DNA from: Caulobacter sp.
Lineage (GTDB): Bacteria; Pseudomonadota; Alphaproteobacteria; Caulobacterales; Caulobacteraceae
Length of the DNA: 64,000 bases
Reading direction: 5' to 3'
NCBI GenBank assembly: GCA_030645575.1
Contig: JAUSMJ010000073.1
Coordinates: forward strand, 1 to 64,000
The notes below the pieces were generated by a model, which was given only the letters and a program-made list of their open reading frames with translations, was not told where the DNA came from and made no database searches. Position numbers and translations under genes: made by a program. Below, one piece after another: positions 21,554-33,142 of this stretch (position 1 is the first letter of the stretch; the number at the start of each line of letters is the position of its first letter).

Positions 21554-24454
21554 ATGGCCCTTACGATCGATAGCAGCATCCTGCTGAGCTACTACCAGGC
21601 TCGGTCAGGCGCGAGCGCCGGCAATACGGCGACCGGCGGGACCGCGTCCGCCGGGACCAAGACCCAGTACGCGCCGACCCCGCCCTGGTCGACGACCTCG
21701 GGCGCGCCGCGCTCCAGCGCGCTGGTCAAATCGGTCATGGCCGGCCACCGTTTCATCAACGAGGGCGCGGCCCAGCTGGATCTGGCCGGGGCCAGCAGCG
21801 ACTACAAGAAGCTGTTCGCGCTCTACCAGGGCCTCAACACCCTCCATGGCCTGGGCGAACGTCTGCAGACCAAGGGCATCTCGACCACCGAGAAGAACCG
21901 CATCGCCGACATCTTCACCCGCGGCATGAGCGAGGTCTCGACCTACACCGACAAGGCCAAGCTCGAGCAGATGCGGCTGACGCGCGGCGAGACGATGATC
22001 TCCGACAAGTCGGCCGTCGGCGTTCCGCGGGCGAAATACCAGTACACGACCGGCAAGATCTATTCGGGCGCCCAGGGCGACGCCGTGCCGGCCTTCGCGG
22101 GCGCCGTCGCCTTCACCATCTCGGTCAAACGCGGCGCGGCCACTCACACGATCAACGTCGATCTGGCGGGCATGGGCGCCGAGCCCCGAACGATGGGCGC
22201 GGTAACCGCCTTCATCAACACCAAGCTCGAGGCCGAAGGCCTGCAGACCCGGTTCAGCGTCGTGCGCACGGCCGGCGAGCCGCGCAAGGTCACCACGGGC
22301 GGCACCACGGTGACCCTGCCGGCCCTGGCCGACGACTTCGCCTTCAGGGTCACCGGCGATTCGACCGAACAGACGACCTTCTCGGCCGCCACGACCAAGC
22401 CGGCGGTCTATGTCACGACCCTGGCCGGCAATCCCGACCCCGACAAGGACGTGAAGACCGACGACGGCGTGTTCCAGAGCAGCCTGGTCAAGCTGGACGG
22501 GACGGCCGTCGGGGCCGAGGGCGCGCGGATATTCTCCGGAACCCTGGAAGGCACGATCGAGACGGTGCGGACCTCGAAGGTCGGGGCCGACGGCTCGCTC
22601 TACGTGCTGGCCGACGTCAAGACCTCGGTCGATGGCCAGACGGTCAAGGGCGCGCGCGACGTGGCCCTGCTCAAATACGACAGCACCGGCCAGCTGATGT
22701 ACGCCCGCACGCTGGGGGCCGCCGACGACGCCCAGGGCCTGGCCATGACGGTGGCCGCCGACGGCCGCGTGGCCATCGCCGGCAAGGTCACGGGCGGCCT
22801 GGCCGGCGCGACCGACGGGCCGATCAACTCCGACGACGACAGCGGCCTGAGCGACAGCTTCGTCACCGTGTTCGACGCCAGGGGCGACGAATCCTGGACC
22901 GCGCGGCGCGGGGCCCTGAAGGAGGACGAGGCGACGGCGGTGGCGTTCGGGGAGGGCGGCCTAGTCTATGTCGCCGGCCGGACCAAATCGACCATCCCGG
23001 GCGGCGGCGGCGGCCTGGGCGACTGGGACGGTTACCTCACCGCCTTCGCCGCCGACGCCACGGGAGTTCCCAGGGCGCTGTTCACCAACCAGTTCGGCAC
23101 GGCGGGTTCCGACACGGTCAGCGGCATCGTCGTGAACGGCGCCACCGTCACCCTGGCCGGCGTCGAGAGCGGTCACGGCGTCCTGCGCGGCTTCAACGTC
23201 ACGCCCACGACCACGACCACGGAAAAGATCGTCAACAATGGGGTCATCACCGTCAATGTGACGACCACCACCAACGGCGCGTCCTCGACGACCAGCAACA
23301 GCTACGGCGCGCCGGACGGGTCGGGGACCAGTTCGACGACCACCACGGTGCACACCTCGGCCGCCAGCTACGCCGCCGGCGCGACGCGCGACCTGGGCGA
23401 CCTGCAGGGCGGCCAGATCGCCGGCATCGGCCTGGACGGCGGCGACCTGTGGGTGGCCGGGACAACCCGCAACGCCGCCCTGTCGGTGACCGGGACGACC
23501 AGCGCCTACAACGGCGGCCTCGATGCTTTCGCCGGGCGGATTTCCACAGATCTTTCCAGTGCTTCCCGGGACAGTCTCAGCTATTTCGGCGGCTCGACCG
23601 ACGACACGGTGACGGCCATGGCGGTGTCGGGCGGCAAGGTCTGGGTCGCGGGCCGGGCGGCGGCGGATCAGCCCGGCGCGACGGCCATCGCGACCAAGGA
23701 CGGCTATCTCGCCGAACTGGACGTTGTCGCCGGCACGGCCTCGGTCCAGCGCCTGACCGGCAAGGACGGCATCGCCACGGCCACCTCGATCGCCATCGAC
23801 GGCACGGGGGCCAGCGCCCTTGACAAGCTGGGGCTGCCCAAGGGCGCGCTGCTCTACGCCGACTCGGTCAAGGTCACGGCGGCCACCAGCGCGCGGGCCG
23901 GCGACACCTTCCAGATCCGCACCGCCGAGGGCGGCCGCCTGGCCACGGTGACGCTGGAGGCCAACGACACCCTCGACACCCTGGCGGTGAAAGTGCGCCG
24001 CGCGGCCGGCTTCAAGGCCAAGGTCGAGGTCGTCAGCGACGGCGACTTCCGCCGGCTGAAGATCACCCCGGCCACCGCCGGCGCCGCGGTCGAGGTGCTG
24101 CCCGGCAAGGGCGGCGTCGATTCGCTCGCCTCCCTGGGCCTGACGCCCGGCGTGGTGCGCAACACCGTCATCGACAAGAACGGCAAGAGCGTTTCGGCCG
24201 ACGGCGGCGGGCCGGTGTTCGGCCTCAGCCTGCCGGCGCAGCTGGACGTGAGCACCGACACGGCGATCAAGAACGCCCTGGCGGTGCTGTCCAAGTCGCT
24301 GACGAAGATCCGCGACGCCTATCGCCAACTCGAGACCGCGGCCAAACCGGCGAGCACGACGACCGCCGCCGCCAGCGGCCCGGTCCCGGCTTACATGACC
24401 AGCCAGATCGCCAATTACCAGGCCGCGCTCGACCGGCTGACCGGGGGCGGATAG
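21554..24454 (+). CDS. flaEY: FlaEY-like flagellar regulatory/filament protein
   Basis: A 966-aa protein beginning MALTIDSSILLSYYQARSG, as I recall for FlaEY of C. crescentus, which lies next to the flagellin genes and affects flagellin assembly. Its middle (about residues 310-760) holds SBBP-like beta-propeller repeats (GSLYVLADVKTSVDG, GRVAIAGKVTGGL, GLVYVAGRTKST, GDLWVAGTTRNA, GKVWVAGRAAADQ). The C-terminal part has a FliD/flagellin-like hydrophobic region (FQIRTAEGGRLATVTLEANDTLDTLAVKVRRAAGF) and a final helix. A Thr/Ser-rich linker at residues 560-610 may be glycosylated. There is no signal peptide, consistent with flagellar export. Confidence 0.78.
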   Translation: MALTIDSSILLSYYQARSGASAGNTATGGTASAGTKTQYAPTPPWSTTSGAPRSSALVKSVMAGHRFINEGAAQLDLAGASSDYKKLFALYQGLNTLHGLGERLQTKGISTTEKNRIADIFTRGMSEVSTYTDKAKLEQMRLTRGETMISDKSAVGVPRAKYQYTTGKIYSGAQGDAVPAFAGAVAFTISVKRGAATHTINVDLAGMGAEPRTMGAVTAFINTKLEAEGLQTRFSVVRTAGEPRKVTTGGTTVTLPALADDFAFRVTGDSTEQTTFSAATTKPAVYVTTLAGNPDPDKDVKTDDGVFQSSLVKLDGTAVGAEGARIFSGTLEGTIETVRTSKVGADGSLYVLADVKTSVDGQTVKGARDVALLKYDSTGQLMYARTLGAADDAQGLAMTVAADGRVAIAGKVTGGLAGATDGPINSDDDSGLSDSFVTVFDARGDESWTARRGALKEDEATAVAFGEGGLVYVAGRTKSTIPGGGGGLGDWDGYLTAFAADATGVPRALFTNQFGTAGSDTVSGIVVNGATVTLAGVESGHGVLRGFNVTPTTTTTEKIVNNGVITVNVTTTTNGASSTTSNSYGAPDGSGTSSTTTTVHTSAASYAAGATRDLGDLQGGQIAGIGLDGGDLWVAGTTRNAALSVTGTTSAYNGGLDAFAGRISTDLSSASRDSLSYFGGSTDDTVTAMAVSGGKVWVAGRAAADQPGATAIATKDGYLAELDVVAGTASVQRLTGKDGIATATSIAIDGTGASALDKLGLPKGALLYADSVKVTAATSARAGDTFQIRTAEGGRLATVTLEANDTLDTLAVKVRRAAGFKAKVEVVSDGDFRRLKITPATAGAAVEVLPGKGGVDSLASLGLTPGVVRNTVIDKNGKSVSADGGGPVFGLSLPAQLDVSTDTAIKNALAVLSKSLTKIRDAYRQLETAAKPASTTTAAASGPVPAYMTSQIANYQAALDRLTGGG

Positions 24455-24513
24455 GCGCCCGTCCGATCACACGGACTTGAAAGCGACACGGCCGCAAGAT
24501 AGCGATTGCGGCC

Positions 24514-25185
24514 ATGGAATATCTCAAGGACCGCCGGATCGTTCTGGCCATCGGCGGCGCTGTCGCGCTGCTCCTGGGCATTCTGATCGCGGCGACGATC
24601 ATGGGCGGCGACAAGGGCCCCAGAAAACCCCCGCCGGCGGCGACGGGCGGTCTGGTCGTCGAGACCGGCCGCGACGACGACACGAAACTCGATCCGACCC
24701 GGCCGATCCGCTGCTTCGTCAACGGCGTCTTCGCCGGCGAGCTGACCCTGACAGAATGCGCCAGGCGCAACGGGGTGGCCACTGACGCGCTGGACGTCGG
24801 CGTCGATGAGACCGGCGCCCTGGCCGCCGCCAACGAGGCGGGCACGGTTCTGGCCCCCCTGCCGCCGGTCCAGACGGCGCCGCAGCCGCCGGCGCCCGCC
24901 GGCCCGGCCCCGACCCAGCAGCCCGCGCCCGTCCAGGCCGCGGGAGACACCTGCTGGCGCTACGCCGGCGGCGGCTGGTCGAAGGTCGGTTCGATGGACC
25001 TCAACAGCTGCGTCCAGACGCTCTACGCCGGGCAGTGCGAGGGCCGGGGCGGGGCTTCCTACGGACGCTGGGGCGACCAGACGCTGCGCCTGGTCCGCGA
25101 CCGGGTCGAGATCTCGTCCGACAACCGCCGTTTCCGCACGCTGGTGGAACAGGGGGCCAACTGCTCCATTCCGCCGGTCGGCTAG
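24514..25185 (+). CDS. Hypothetical membrane-anchored periplasmic protein
   Basis: A 223-aa protein with a single N-terminal membrane helix (IVLAIGGAVALLLGILIAATIMGG), a Pro/Ala-rich linker (VQTAPQPPAPAGPAPTQQPAPV) and two Cys-containing modules: RCFVNGVFAGELTLTECARRNG before the linker, and DTCWRYAGGGWSKVGSMDLNSCVQTLYAGQCEGRGG to ANCSIPPVG after it. The cysteines suggest disulfides in the periplasm. The C-terminal module recalls the fold of the next gene's product. It is probably co-transcribed with the following lipoprotein (17 nt gap). Unknown function. Confidence 0.75.
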   Translation: MEYLKDRRIVLAIGGAVALLLGILIAATIMGGDKGPRKPPPAATGGLVVETGRDDDTKLDPTRPIRCFVNGVFAGELTLTECARRNGVATDALDVGVDETGALAAANEAGTVLAPLPPVQTAPQPPAPAGPAPTQQPAPVQAAGDTCWRYAGGGWSKVGSMDLNSCVQTLYAGQCEGRGGASYGRWGDQTLRLVRDRVEISSDNRRFRTLVEQGANCSIPPVG

Positions 25186-25202
25186 AGATCAGGAGTTCCC
25201 GC

Positions 25203-25586
25203 ATGTCCAGGCCGATCGCCATCGCCGCCCTTGCCGCCGCGTCCGCCCTGCTGGGCGCCTGCGAAAAGGAGGTCGAGGCGCCGCTGGATCGCGGCGTCTG
25301 CTACGCCATCGGCGGCAATCCCGACGGCTCGATCAAGTTCAACGTCGTGGCGCGCAACCAGCCCAACATCGAGAACTGCGCCGCGCAGCTCGAGGGCATG
25401 CGCCTGCGGTTCCTGCGCATGGGCGGCCAGACCCGCGAGATTTCAGGCGCCTACCAGGGCAACTTCATCTTCCTGCGCCGCGAAGGGATCTTCCGCTCCC
25501 AGCGCTGGGAGGGGAACCAGTACCTGATGCTGGTGCGCAGCGGCGACGGCCGGCTGGTCATCCCCGGCGCCGTCCAGACCGAATAG
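25203..25586 (+). CDS. Hypothetical lipoprotein
   Basis: A 127-aa protein with a lipoprotein signal (MSRPIAIAALAAASALLGAC; lipobox LGAC). The mature part contains a Cys pair (GVCYAIGG and NIENCAAQLEGMRLRF) and a beta-rich tail (ISGAYQGNFIFLRREGIFRSQRWEGNQYLMLV). CAGGAG precedes the ATG at 25203. It follows a membrane-anchored protein with similar Cys-framed segments, so the pair may act together in the envelope. No family is recognised. Confidence 0.78.
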   Translation: MSRPIAIAALAAASALLGACEKEVEAPLDRGVCYAIGGNPDGSIKFNVVARNQPNIENCAAQLEGMRLRFLRMGGQTREISGAYQGNFIFLRREGIFRSQRWEGNQYLMLVRSGDGRLVIPGAVQTE

Positions 25587-25642
25587 CGGTCTCGCGCGTT
25601 TTCATCGCGACGAAATTGCTGTGCATAAGCGCTTGCGCATGA

Positions 25643-25657
25643 GAACAAAGTGTGAAC
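25643..25657. promoter_or_regulatory. LexA (SOS) box upstream of ssb
   Basis: GAAC-AAAGTGT-GAAC is the reverse complement of GTTC-N7-GTTC, the direct-repeat LexA operator of alphaproteobacteria. It lies 124 nt before the ssb ATG in the intergenic region, with AT-rich promoter-like sequence (TATCTTTTACTATTGG) right after it. Confidence 0.8.
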
Positions 25658-25781
25658 TCATATCTTTTACTATTGGTTAACGCCCTCTAGGTTGGGCGTC
25701 AGATTCCGGCGCGCCCGCGAAGTCCGATCGTCGGACCTCGGCTCAGGGAGCGGTCGCCGGGCGTGAAGAAGGAGCAATTCC

Positions 25782-26261
25782 ATGGCGGGCAGCGTCAACA
25801 AGGTCATTCTGGTCGGCAACCTGGGCAAGGATCCGGAGATCCGCACGCTCAACTCGGGCGACCGGGTGGCCAACCTCAGCCTGGCGACCTCGGAAACCTG
25901 GCGCGACCGGACCAGCGGCGAGCGCAAGGAGCGCACCGAGTGGCACCGGGTGGTGATCTTCAACGACAACCTGGTGAAGGTGGCCGAGCAGTATCTGAAG
26001 AAGGGCTCGACCATTTACATTGAGGGCGCGCTGCAGACGCGCAAATGGACCGACCAGCAGGGCGTCGAGAAATACTCGACCGAGGTGGTGCTGCAGAAGT
26101 TCCGCGGCGAACTGACCATGCTCGGCGGGCGCGGCGACGGCGGCGGCGCGTCGCGCGACGAGGGCGGCGACTTCGGCGGCTACTCCAGCGGCGACCGCGC
26201 CCAGCCCAGCGGCCCGAAGGAAAGCTTCAGCGCCGACCTGGACGACGAGATCCCGTTCTAG
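25782..26261 (+). CDS. ssb: Single-stranded DNA-binding protein
   Basis: A 159-aa [43 protein letters not shown] begins the OB fold, with [42 protein letters not shown], a Gly-rich linker and the acidic tip DLDDEIPF that recruits DNA-repair partners. The start follows GAAGGAG. The LexA box upstream agrees with SOS induction of ssb reported for Caulobacter. The neighbouring gene order shows no uvrA next to it. Confidence 0.97.
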   Translation: MAGSVNKVILVGNLGKDPEIRTLNSGDRVANLSLATSETWRDRTSGERKERTEWHRVVIFNDNLVKVAEQYLKKGSTIYIEGALQTRKWTDQQGVEKYSTEVVLQKFRGELTMLGGRGDGGGASRDEGGDFGGYSSGDRAQPSGPKESFSADLDDEIPF

Positions 26262-26275
26262 GGGGCGGCGGGCTC

Positions 26276-27073
26276 GTGACCCCGATCCGTCTGATCGCCA
26301 CCGATCTGGACGGCACCCTTCTGCGCGAGGACGGTGGCATCTCGCCCCGGACCCGGGCCGCCATCGGAGCCGCGCAGCAGGCGGGGCTGACGGTCGTCTT
26401 TGTCACGGCCCGCCCGCCGCGCGATGTTCATGCGATCGCCGAGCATCTGGACATCACCGGCATGGCGGTCTGCTCCAACGGCGCGATCGTCCACGATCTG
26501 GCGACGGGAGAGACGCACCGCCATGTGCGGCTCTGCTCGGATCTGGCGCGCGCGCTCGTCGCGGAACTGCGGAACGCGGAGCCAGCGATCACCTTCGCGG
26601 TCGAGCATGGCCACAAGCTGGGCCAGGAGCCGGGCTTTCCCGCCTTCTTCGCCGGCACGGTTCACCACCACGAACCCGCGGTTGGTCACGCCCACGAGCT
26701 TTGCGCCGAAGCGCTGACCAAGCTGCTGATCCACCATCCGGGTCATGAGGCCGAGGCCCTGGCGGTGATCCTGCGCGCCCATGTCGGCGACCGGGCCGAG
26801 GTGATCTGGTCGGGCGCGCCGTTCGTCGAGATCGCCCCCTCCGGTGTGTCCAAGGCCGCCGGTCTGGCGGCTCTCTGCGAGACCCTGGGCATTGCGGCTC
26901 GCGAGGTGATCGCCTTTGGCGACATGCCCAACGACCTGCCGATGCTGGCCTTCGCCGGGCGGGGCGTGGCCGTGGCCAACGCCCATCGCGACGTCCTCGC
27001 CGCCGCCGACGAGATCACCGCCGCCAATGACGCCGACGGGGTGGCCCTGATCATCGAGACCCTGCTCGGCTGA
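26276..27073 (+). CDS. HAD superfamily (Cof-type) phosphatase
   Basis: A 265-aa protein with the Cof/IIB HAD motifs: I IATDLDGTLLRED (nucleophile Asp), II VFVTARPPRD, III the Lys in SGVSKAAGLAALCETLGI, and IV AFGDMPNDLPML. The cap domain lies between II and III. Such enzymes hydrolyse small phosphorylated metabolites such as sugar phosphates or FMN/PLP. The start is GTG at 26276, 14 nt after the ssb stop, so co-transcription is possible. The substrate cannot be told. Confidence 0.9.
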   Translation: MTPIRLIATDLDGTLLREDGGISPRTRAAIGAAQQAGLTVVFVTARPPRDVHAIAEHLDITGMAVCSNGAIVHDLATGETHRHVRLCSDLARALVAELRNAEPAITFAVEHGHKLGQEPGFPAFFAGTVHHHEPAVGHAHELCAEALTKLLIHHPGHEAEALAVILRAHVGDRAEVIWSGAPFVEIAPSGVSKAAGLAALCETLGIAAREVIAFGDMPNDLPMLAFAGRGVAVANAHRDVLAAADEITAANDADGVALIIETLLG

Positions 27074-27084
27074 GCGGGTCGGCC

Positions 27085-27459
27085 CTACCAGACCGCGTCG
27101 CGGAAATTGTCCAGGATCATCTGGTCGGCGGTGAGCAGGCGGGCCCCGTCGGCCATGGCGTTGGCGACGATCAGGCGGTCGAAGACGTCACGGGTCCAGG
27201 CGAAGGTCGTCGCGGCCGCCACGATATCGGCGAAGCTCGTGGCGGAAAGTGAGACATCCGCCTGGTCATAGAGCCGGGCCAGGATGGCGGCGGGCGGGTT
27301 TTGCAATCGGCCGATCTCCGAAAGCACCTCGAGCTCCAGCACGACGCCCGGCGAGATCGCGAGAGGCTGGCGGTCGATGAGACGCCGCGCCGTGCGCGAC
27401 AGCCGCCGCTCGTTGGCCTCCGCCAGCCAGATGGCGGCGTGAGTGTCCAGATGGATCAA
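27085..27459 (-). CDS. PIN-domain toxin (VapC family)
   Basis: A 124-aa PIN protein starting with TTG: MIHLDTHAAIWLAEANERRLS (first Asp in LDTH), ISPGVVLELEVLSEIGRL (Glu), TFAWTRDVFDRLIVANAMADGARLLTADQMILD (acidic cluster). The HLDTHAAIWL version is the branch usually paired with Phd-type antitoxins. The TTG start overlaps the antitoxin stop by 4 nt (TTGA). Expected activity is Mg2+-dependent endoribonuclease. Confidence 0.9.
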   Translation of the reverse strand: MIHLDTHAAIWLAEANERRLSRTARRLIDRQPLAISPGVVLELEVLSEIGRLQNPPAAILARLYDQADVSLSATSFADIVAAATTFAWTRDVFDRLIVANAMADGARLLTADQMILDNFRDAVW

Positions 27460-27734
27460 TCGGCGGCCCGCGGGAAGTCCGACGGGACCGAGCAGGCGAG
27501 GGTCAGCGCGCGAGCTTCCTCGATCGTCAGGGTTTCAGGGATCAGGTTGGAACCGGCCGCGAAGTAGGCCTTCATCCGTTCCGCGCGCGACGGCCCTTCC
27601 GCGCTCACGGGTTCGGGCCGCAACACCAGACGCCCCTGCTTGCGGCGGATGACCAGCGGTTCGCCCGTGGCCATGACCTCGTCGAGGTGCTGGGCCAGAT
27701 TGCGCCTCAGCTCTGAAATGGTGACCTGCTTCAT
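27456..27734 (-). CDS. Phd/YefM-type antitoxin
   Basis: A 92-aa protein MKQVTISELRRNLAQHLDEVMATGEPLVIRRKQGRLVLRPEPV, the Phd/YefM DNA-binding fold, followed by a C-terminal region (AERMKAYFAAGSNLIPETLTIEEARALTL) that should wrap the toxin. The ATG at 27734 is preferred although an in-frame ATG exists at 27764. The palindrome TGTACAAA-N12-TTTGTACA sits immediately upstream and would be covered if translation began at 27764, supporting the downstream start. Confidence 0.88.
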   Translation of the reverse strand: MKQVTISELRRNLAQHLDEVMATGEPLVIRRKQGRLVLRPEPVSAEGPSRAERMKAYFAAGSNLIPETLTIEEARALTLACSVPSDFPRAAD

Positions 27735-27735
27735 C

Positions 27736-27763
27736 TGTACAAAGTGGGACTCGAATTTGTACA
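27736..27763. promoter_or_regulatory. Operator palindrome of the second toxin-antitoxin module
   Basis: TGTACAAA (27736-27743) and TTTGTACA (27756-27763) form a perfect 8-bp inverted repeat with a 12-nt spacer, immediately before the antitoxin start. Likely target of the Phd-type repressor. Confidence 0.75.
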
Positions 27764-27854
27764 TGTCAACGCGAGCGCCGGCCCACGGTCCATCTTCCTC
27801 TTCGACCCCGTCCGGGGTTCCATCAGGCCTGCCTCCCGTGCGAGGAGGTCGGGC

Positions 27855-28772
27855 GTGACCTCCGCCACCTCGAAATCGCCGTTCCTGCTCAGCGAATGGG
27901 CCGCCATCGCGGCGATCGTCCTGATCTGGGGCGTCAACAACGCCGCGGCCAAGGTGGCCACCGGGGCGCTGCCGCCGTTCTTCGTCGGCGGGGTGCGGTT
28001 CGCCATCGCCCTGGCGGTGCTGATCCCGTTCCTGCGGCCGCCGTTTCCGCCGCTGCGCCAGGTCGGGCCGATCCTGCTGCTGCTCGGACCGCTGCATTTC
28101 GGGCTGATCTACTACGGCTTCTCGATCGTGAAGTCGCTCAGCCCGCTGGTCGTCGCGCTGCAGCTGTGGATTCCGATGACCGCCTTCTTCGCCTGGCGGC
28201 TGCTGGGCGAGACCATGACCCGCTCGGGCCTGGCCGGGATGGTGGTGGCCTTCGCCGGCGTCGCCTGGATGAGCCTGGACCCGCACGCGGCCGGCGACCT
28301 GCCGGGGATCCTGATCGGCGTGCTGGCCAGCGCCATGTGGGCGCTGGGCACCGTCTGGGTGCGCCGCTCGCCCGGTGTCACCCCGCTGAAAATGCAGGCC
28401 CTGACCTCGCTGGTCGGGGCGCCGGCGCTGCTGGCCGCGTCCTTCCTGGTCGAGGACCACGTCCTGGCGCGGGCGGCCACGGCCGGCTGGATGATCTGGG
28501 CCACCGTGGTCTGGGCGGCCCTGGCCTCGACGGTCGGCGCCACGGCCCTGCTGTTCTGGCTGGTCCAGCGGCGCGAGCCGGGCCGGGTGACGCCGTGGTT
28601 CTTGCTCACGCCGCTGGTCTCCTGCGGCATCGGCATCGGGCTGATGGGCGATCAGCTGACGCCGCAGCTGGCGCTGGGTGGCGGGGCGACCCTGGTCGGC
28701 GTGGCCCTGGTCGCCCTGTCGGAGCGCCGGGCGGCGGCCATCGCGGAGTCGGCGGCCTCGGCCCAGCTCTGA
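27855..28772 (+). CDS. EamA/DMT family transporter
   Basis: A 305-aa protein with ten predicted membrane helices in two EamA repeats (AAIAAIVLIWGVNNAAAKVA opens repeat 1; GILIGVLASAMWALGTVWVRR opens repeat 2). The drug/metabolite transporter superfamily exports amino acids, nucleosides or related small molecules. The start is GTG at 27855 with a strong GAGGAGG six bases upstream. It is divergent from the toxin-antitoxin module. The substrate is unknown. Confidence 0.9.
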   Translation: MTSATSKSPFLLSEWAAIAAIVLIWGVNNAAAKVATGALPPFFVGGVRFAIALAVLIPFLRPPFPPLRQVGPILLLLGPLHFGLIYYGFSIVKSLSPLVVALQLWIPMTAFFAWRLLGETMTRSGLAGMVVAFAGVAWMSLDPHAAGDLPGILIGVLASAMWALGTVWVRRSPGVTPLKMQALTSLVGAPALLAASFLVEDHVLARAATAGWMIWATVVWAALASTVGATALLFWLVQRREPGRVTPWFLLTPLVSCGIGIGLMGDQLTPQLALGGGATLVGVALVALSERRAAAIAESAASAQL

Positions 28773-28785
28773 GCCGGCCCCGCGC

Positions 28786-29136
28786 CTACAGCCGCAGCCC
28801 CAGTCGCGGCCCCAGCCAGACCATCAGGGCGTAGAGGGCCATGGTCAGCAGGCATCCAGCCGCCAGCGCCGGCCAGAAACCGACCCCGCGCCTCAACAGC
28901 GCCGGGATCAGCAGGAACATCGGCAGGGACGGCAGCACGAACCAGAAGGTCCCCGTGGCGTGCGCCGCCATCGTCCGGGCGTCGCCCGTGTCACGCCACA
29001 GCCAGATCATGCCCAGCACCGAGACCAGCGGCAGGGAGGCGATCAGCCCGCCCAGCCCAGGCCAGCGCTTGGCCATCTCGGAGGCGGCCACAACGAGAAT
29101 CCCGGAGATCGCGGCCTTGGCCAGGAGATAGATCAT
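28786..29136 (-). CDS. DUF3147 family membrane protein
   Basis: A 116-aa protein of four membrane helices: MIYLLAKAAISGILVVAASEMAKRWPGLGGLIASLPLVSVLGMIWLW, then TGTFWFVLPSLPMFLLIPALL and FWPALAAGCLLTMALYALMVWLG. The pattern fits DUF3147, a small family of unknown function that resembles half of a transporter. It is convergent with the DMT transporter gene, 13 nt apart. Confidence 0.8.
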   Translation of the reverse strand: MIYLLAKAAISGILVVAASEMAKRWPGLGGLIASLPLVSVLGMIWLWRDTGDARTMAAHATGTFWFVLPSLPMFLLIPALLRRGVGFWPALAAGCLLTMALYALMVWLGPRLGLRL

Positions 29137-29182
29137 CCCGCCTGATAGCAGATGTTTCGCCGCCCCGTCCGCGTCGGCGGGG

Positions 29183-29701
29183 TCAGGGCGCCTTGATCAC
29201 CGCGCAGGCCACGCGCGCGCCAGCGCCGCCGATCGGCTGGCTGGCATGGTCGTCGGGCGAGGCGTGGATGACCAGGGCCGAGCCGTCGGCGTCGAGCAGG
29301 GGGCCGCGGTCGGCCATCGACAGGGAGACCGAAGGGCTGAACATCTCCGCCATGGCCGCGCCGTCGGCGGCCGCATAGAGGTTGGGCAGGTCGCCGGTCT
29401 CGTTGGCGGCCGGGTTCAGCAGGCCGTGAACCACCGGCCCGTCGTGGTGCATGTGACCGCCGGCCGACTTGAAGTCGGCGCTCGAACAGTCGGCCTTTTC
29501 GTGGAAATGCAGCCCGTGCCAGCCCGGCGTCAGGCCCCTGGCCGCGATCCGCAGCACCACGCCGCGCGGGGCCTCGGTCAGGGTCGCCGAGCCCATGTCC
29601 TCGCCGGCGGGCCCCTTCAGCTGGATCGTCACGGGGGCGGGTCCGGCGACGGCGGGCAGGGCGATCGCGGCGATGGCGAGGGGAAGGATCAGACGGCGCA
29701 T
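29183..29701 (-). CDS. sodC: Cu-Zn superoxide dismutase
   Basis: A 172-aa secreted enzyme: signal peptide MRRLILPLAIAAIALPAVAG, then HGLHFHEKADCSSADFKSAGGHMHHDGPVVHG with the copper and zinc histidines, the intersubunit/intrachain Cys, and the C-terminal ALVIHASPDDHASQPIGGAGARVACAVI containing the second disulfide Cys and the active-site Arg. It converts superoxide to peroxide and oxygen in the periplasm. It is a single gene, divergent from gyrA. Confidence 0.95.
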   Translation of the reverse strand: MRRLILPLAIAAIALPAVAGPAPVTIQLKGPAGEDMGSATLTEAPRGVVLRIAARGLTPGWHGLHFHEKADCSSADFKSAGGHMHHDGPVVHGLLNPAANETGDLPNLYAAADGAAMAEMFSPSVSLSMADRGPLLDADGSALVIHASPDDHASQPIGGAGARVACAVIKAP

Positions 29702-29858
29702 CGAATTGCTCCTGAAAAGGACCTGCGAATCCCGAAAATCGTCGGAATTGCAGCCGTTAAGGCCTGAAAAAGCCGTCCGAAAGATGGCGCCGGGCGGATG
29801 CGAATGTTAACGAGGGACCGGACGCTTCCTGTCCGATTCTGACAGCAAATTCCCGCAC

Positions 29859-32624
<2,766 letters not shown>

Positions 32625-32642
32625 CGACGCAAAGGGGGACGG

Positions 32643-33137
32643 GTGGCGAGAGTCGGGCTGTATCCGGGCACGTTCGATCCGATGACCAATGGTCATCTGG
32701 ACATCATCGGCCGGGCCGTGAAGCTGGTGGACAAGCTGGTCATCGGCGTGGCGCTCAACGAGGGCAAGGGGCCGCTGTTCTCGCACGAGGAACGGATGGC
32801 CATCGTCCGCGACGAGACCGCCCATCTGCAGAAGATCGCGCAGATCGAGGTGGTCCCCTTCAAGGGCCTGTTGATGCACTTCGCCCGCGAGGTCCACGCC
32901 GGCATCATCGTGCGCGGCCTGCGCGCCGTGGCCGACTTCGAATACGAGTTCCAGATGACCGCCATGAACCAGCAGCTCGACCGCGAGATCGAGACGGTGT
33001 TCCTGATGGCCGACCCGCGCCACCAGGCGGTGGCCTCGCGGCTGGTCAAGGAGATCGCGGTGCTGGGCGGCGACATCAGCAAGTTCGTCACCCCCGGCGT
33101 GGCGGCGCGGCTGCTGGCCAAGGTGGGGCGGGTCTGA
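32643..33137 (+). CDS. coaD: Phosphopantetheine adenylyltransferase
   Basis: A 164-aa nucleotidyltransferase with GTG start: VGLYPGTFDPMTNGHLDII contains the T/HxGH adenylylation motif (here NGHLD), IIVRGLRAVADFEYEFQMTAMNQQL the substrate loop, and VASRLVKEIAVLGGDISKFV the ISSTxVR-like site. It makes dephospho-CoA from 4'-phosphopantetheine and ATP. It is in one operon with gyrA. Complete. Confidence 0.96.
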   Translation: MARVGLYPGTFDPMTNGHLDIIGRAVKLVDKLVIGVALNEGKGPLFSHEERMAIVRDETAHLQKIAQIEVVPFKGLLMHFAREVHAGIIVRGLRAVADFEYEFQMTAMNQQLDREIETVFLMADPRHQAVASRLVKEIAVLGGDISKFVTPGVAARLLAKVGRV

Positions 33138-33142
33138 AGCCT

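Noticed and set aside
22961..24328. A 455-codon minus-strand frame inside flaEY
   Set aside because: It is a shadow of the flaEY-like gene, with Gly/Arg/Asp-rich low-complexity sequence and no start context.
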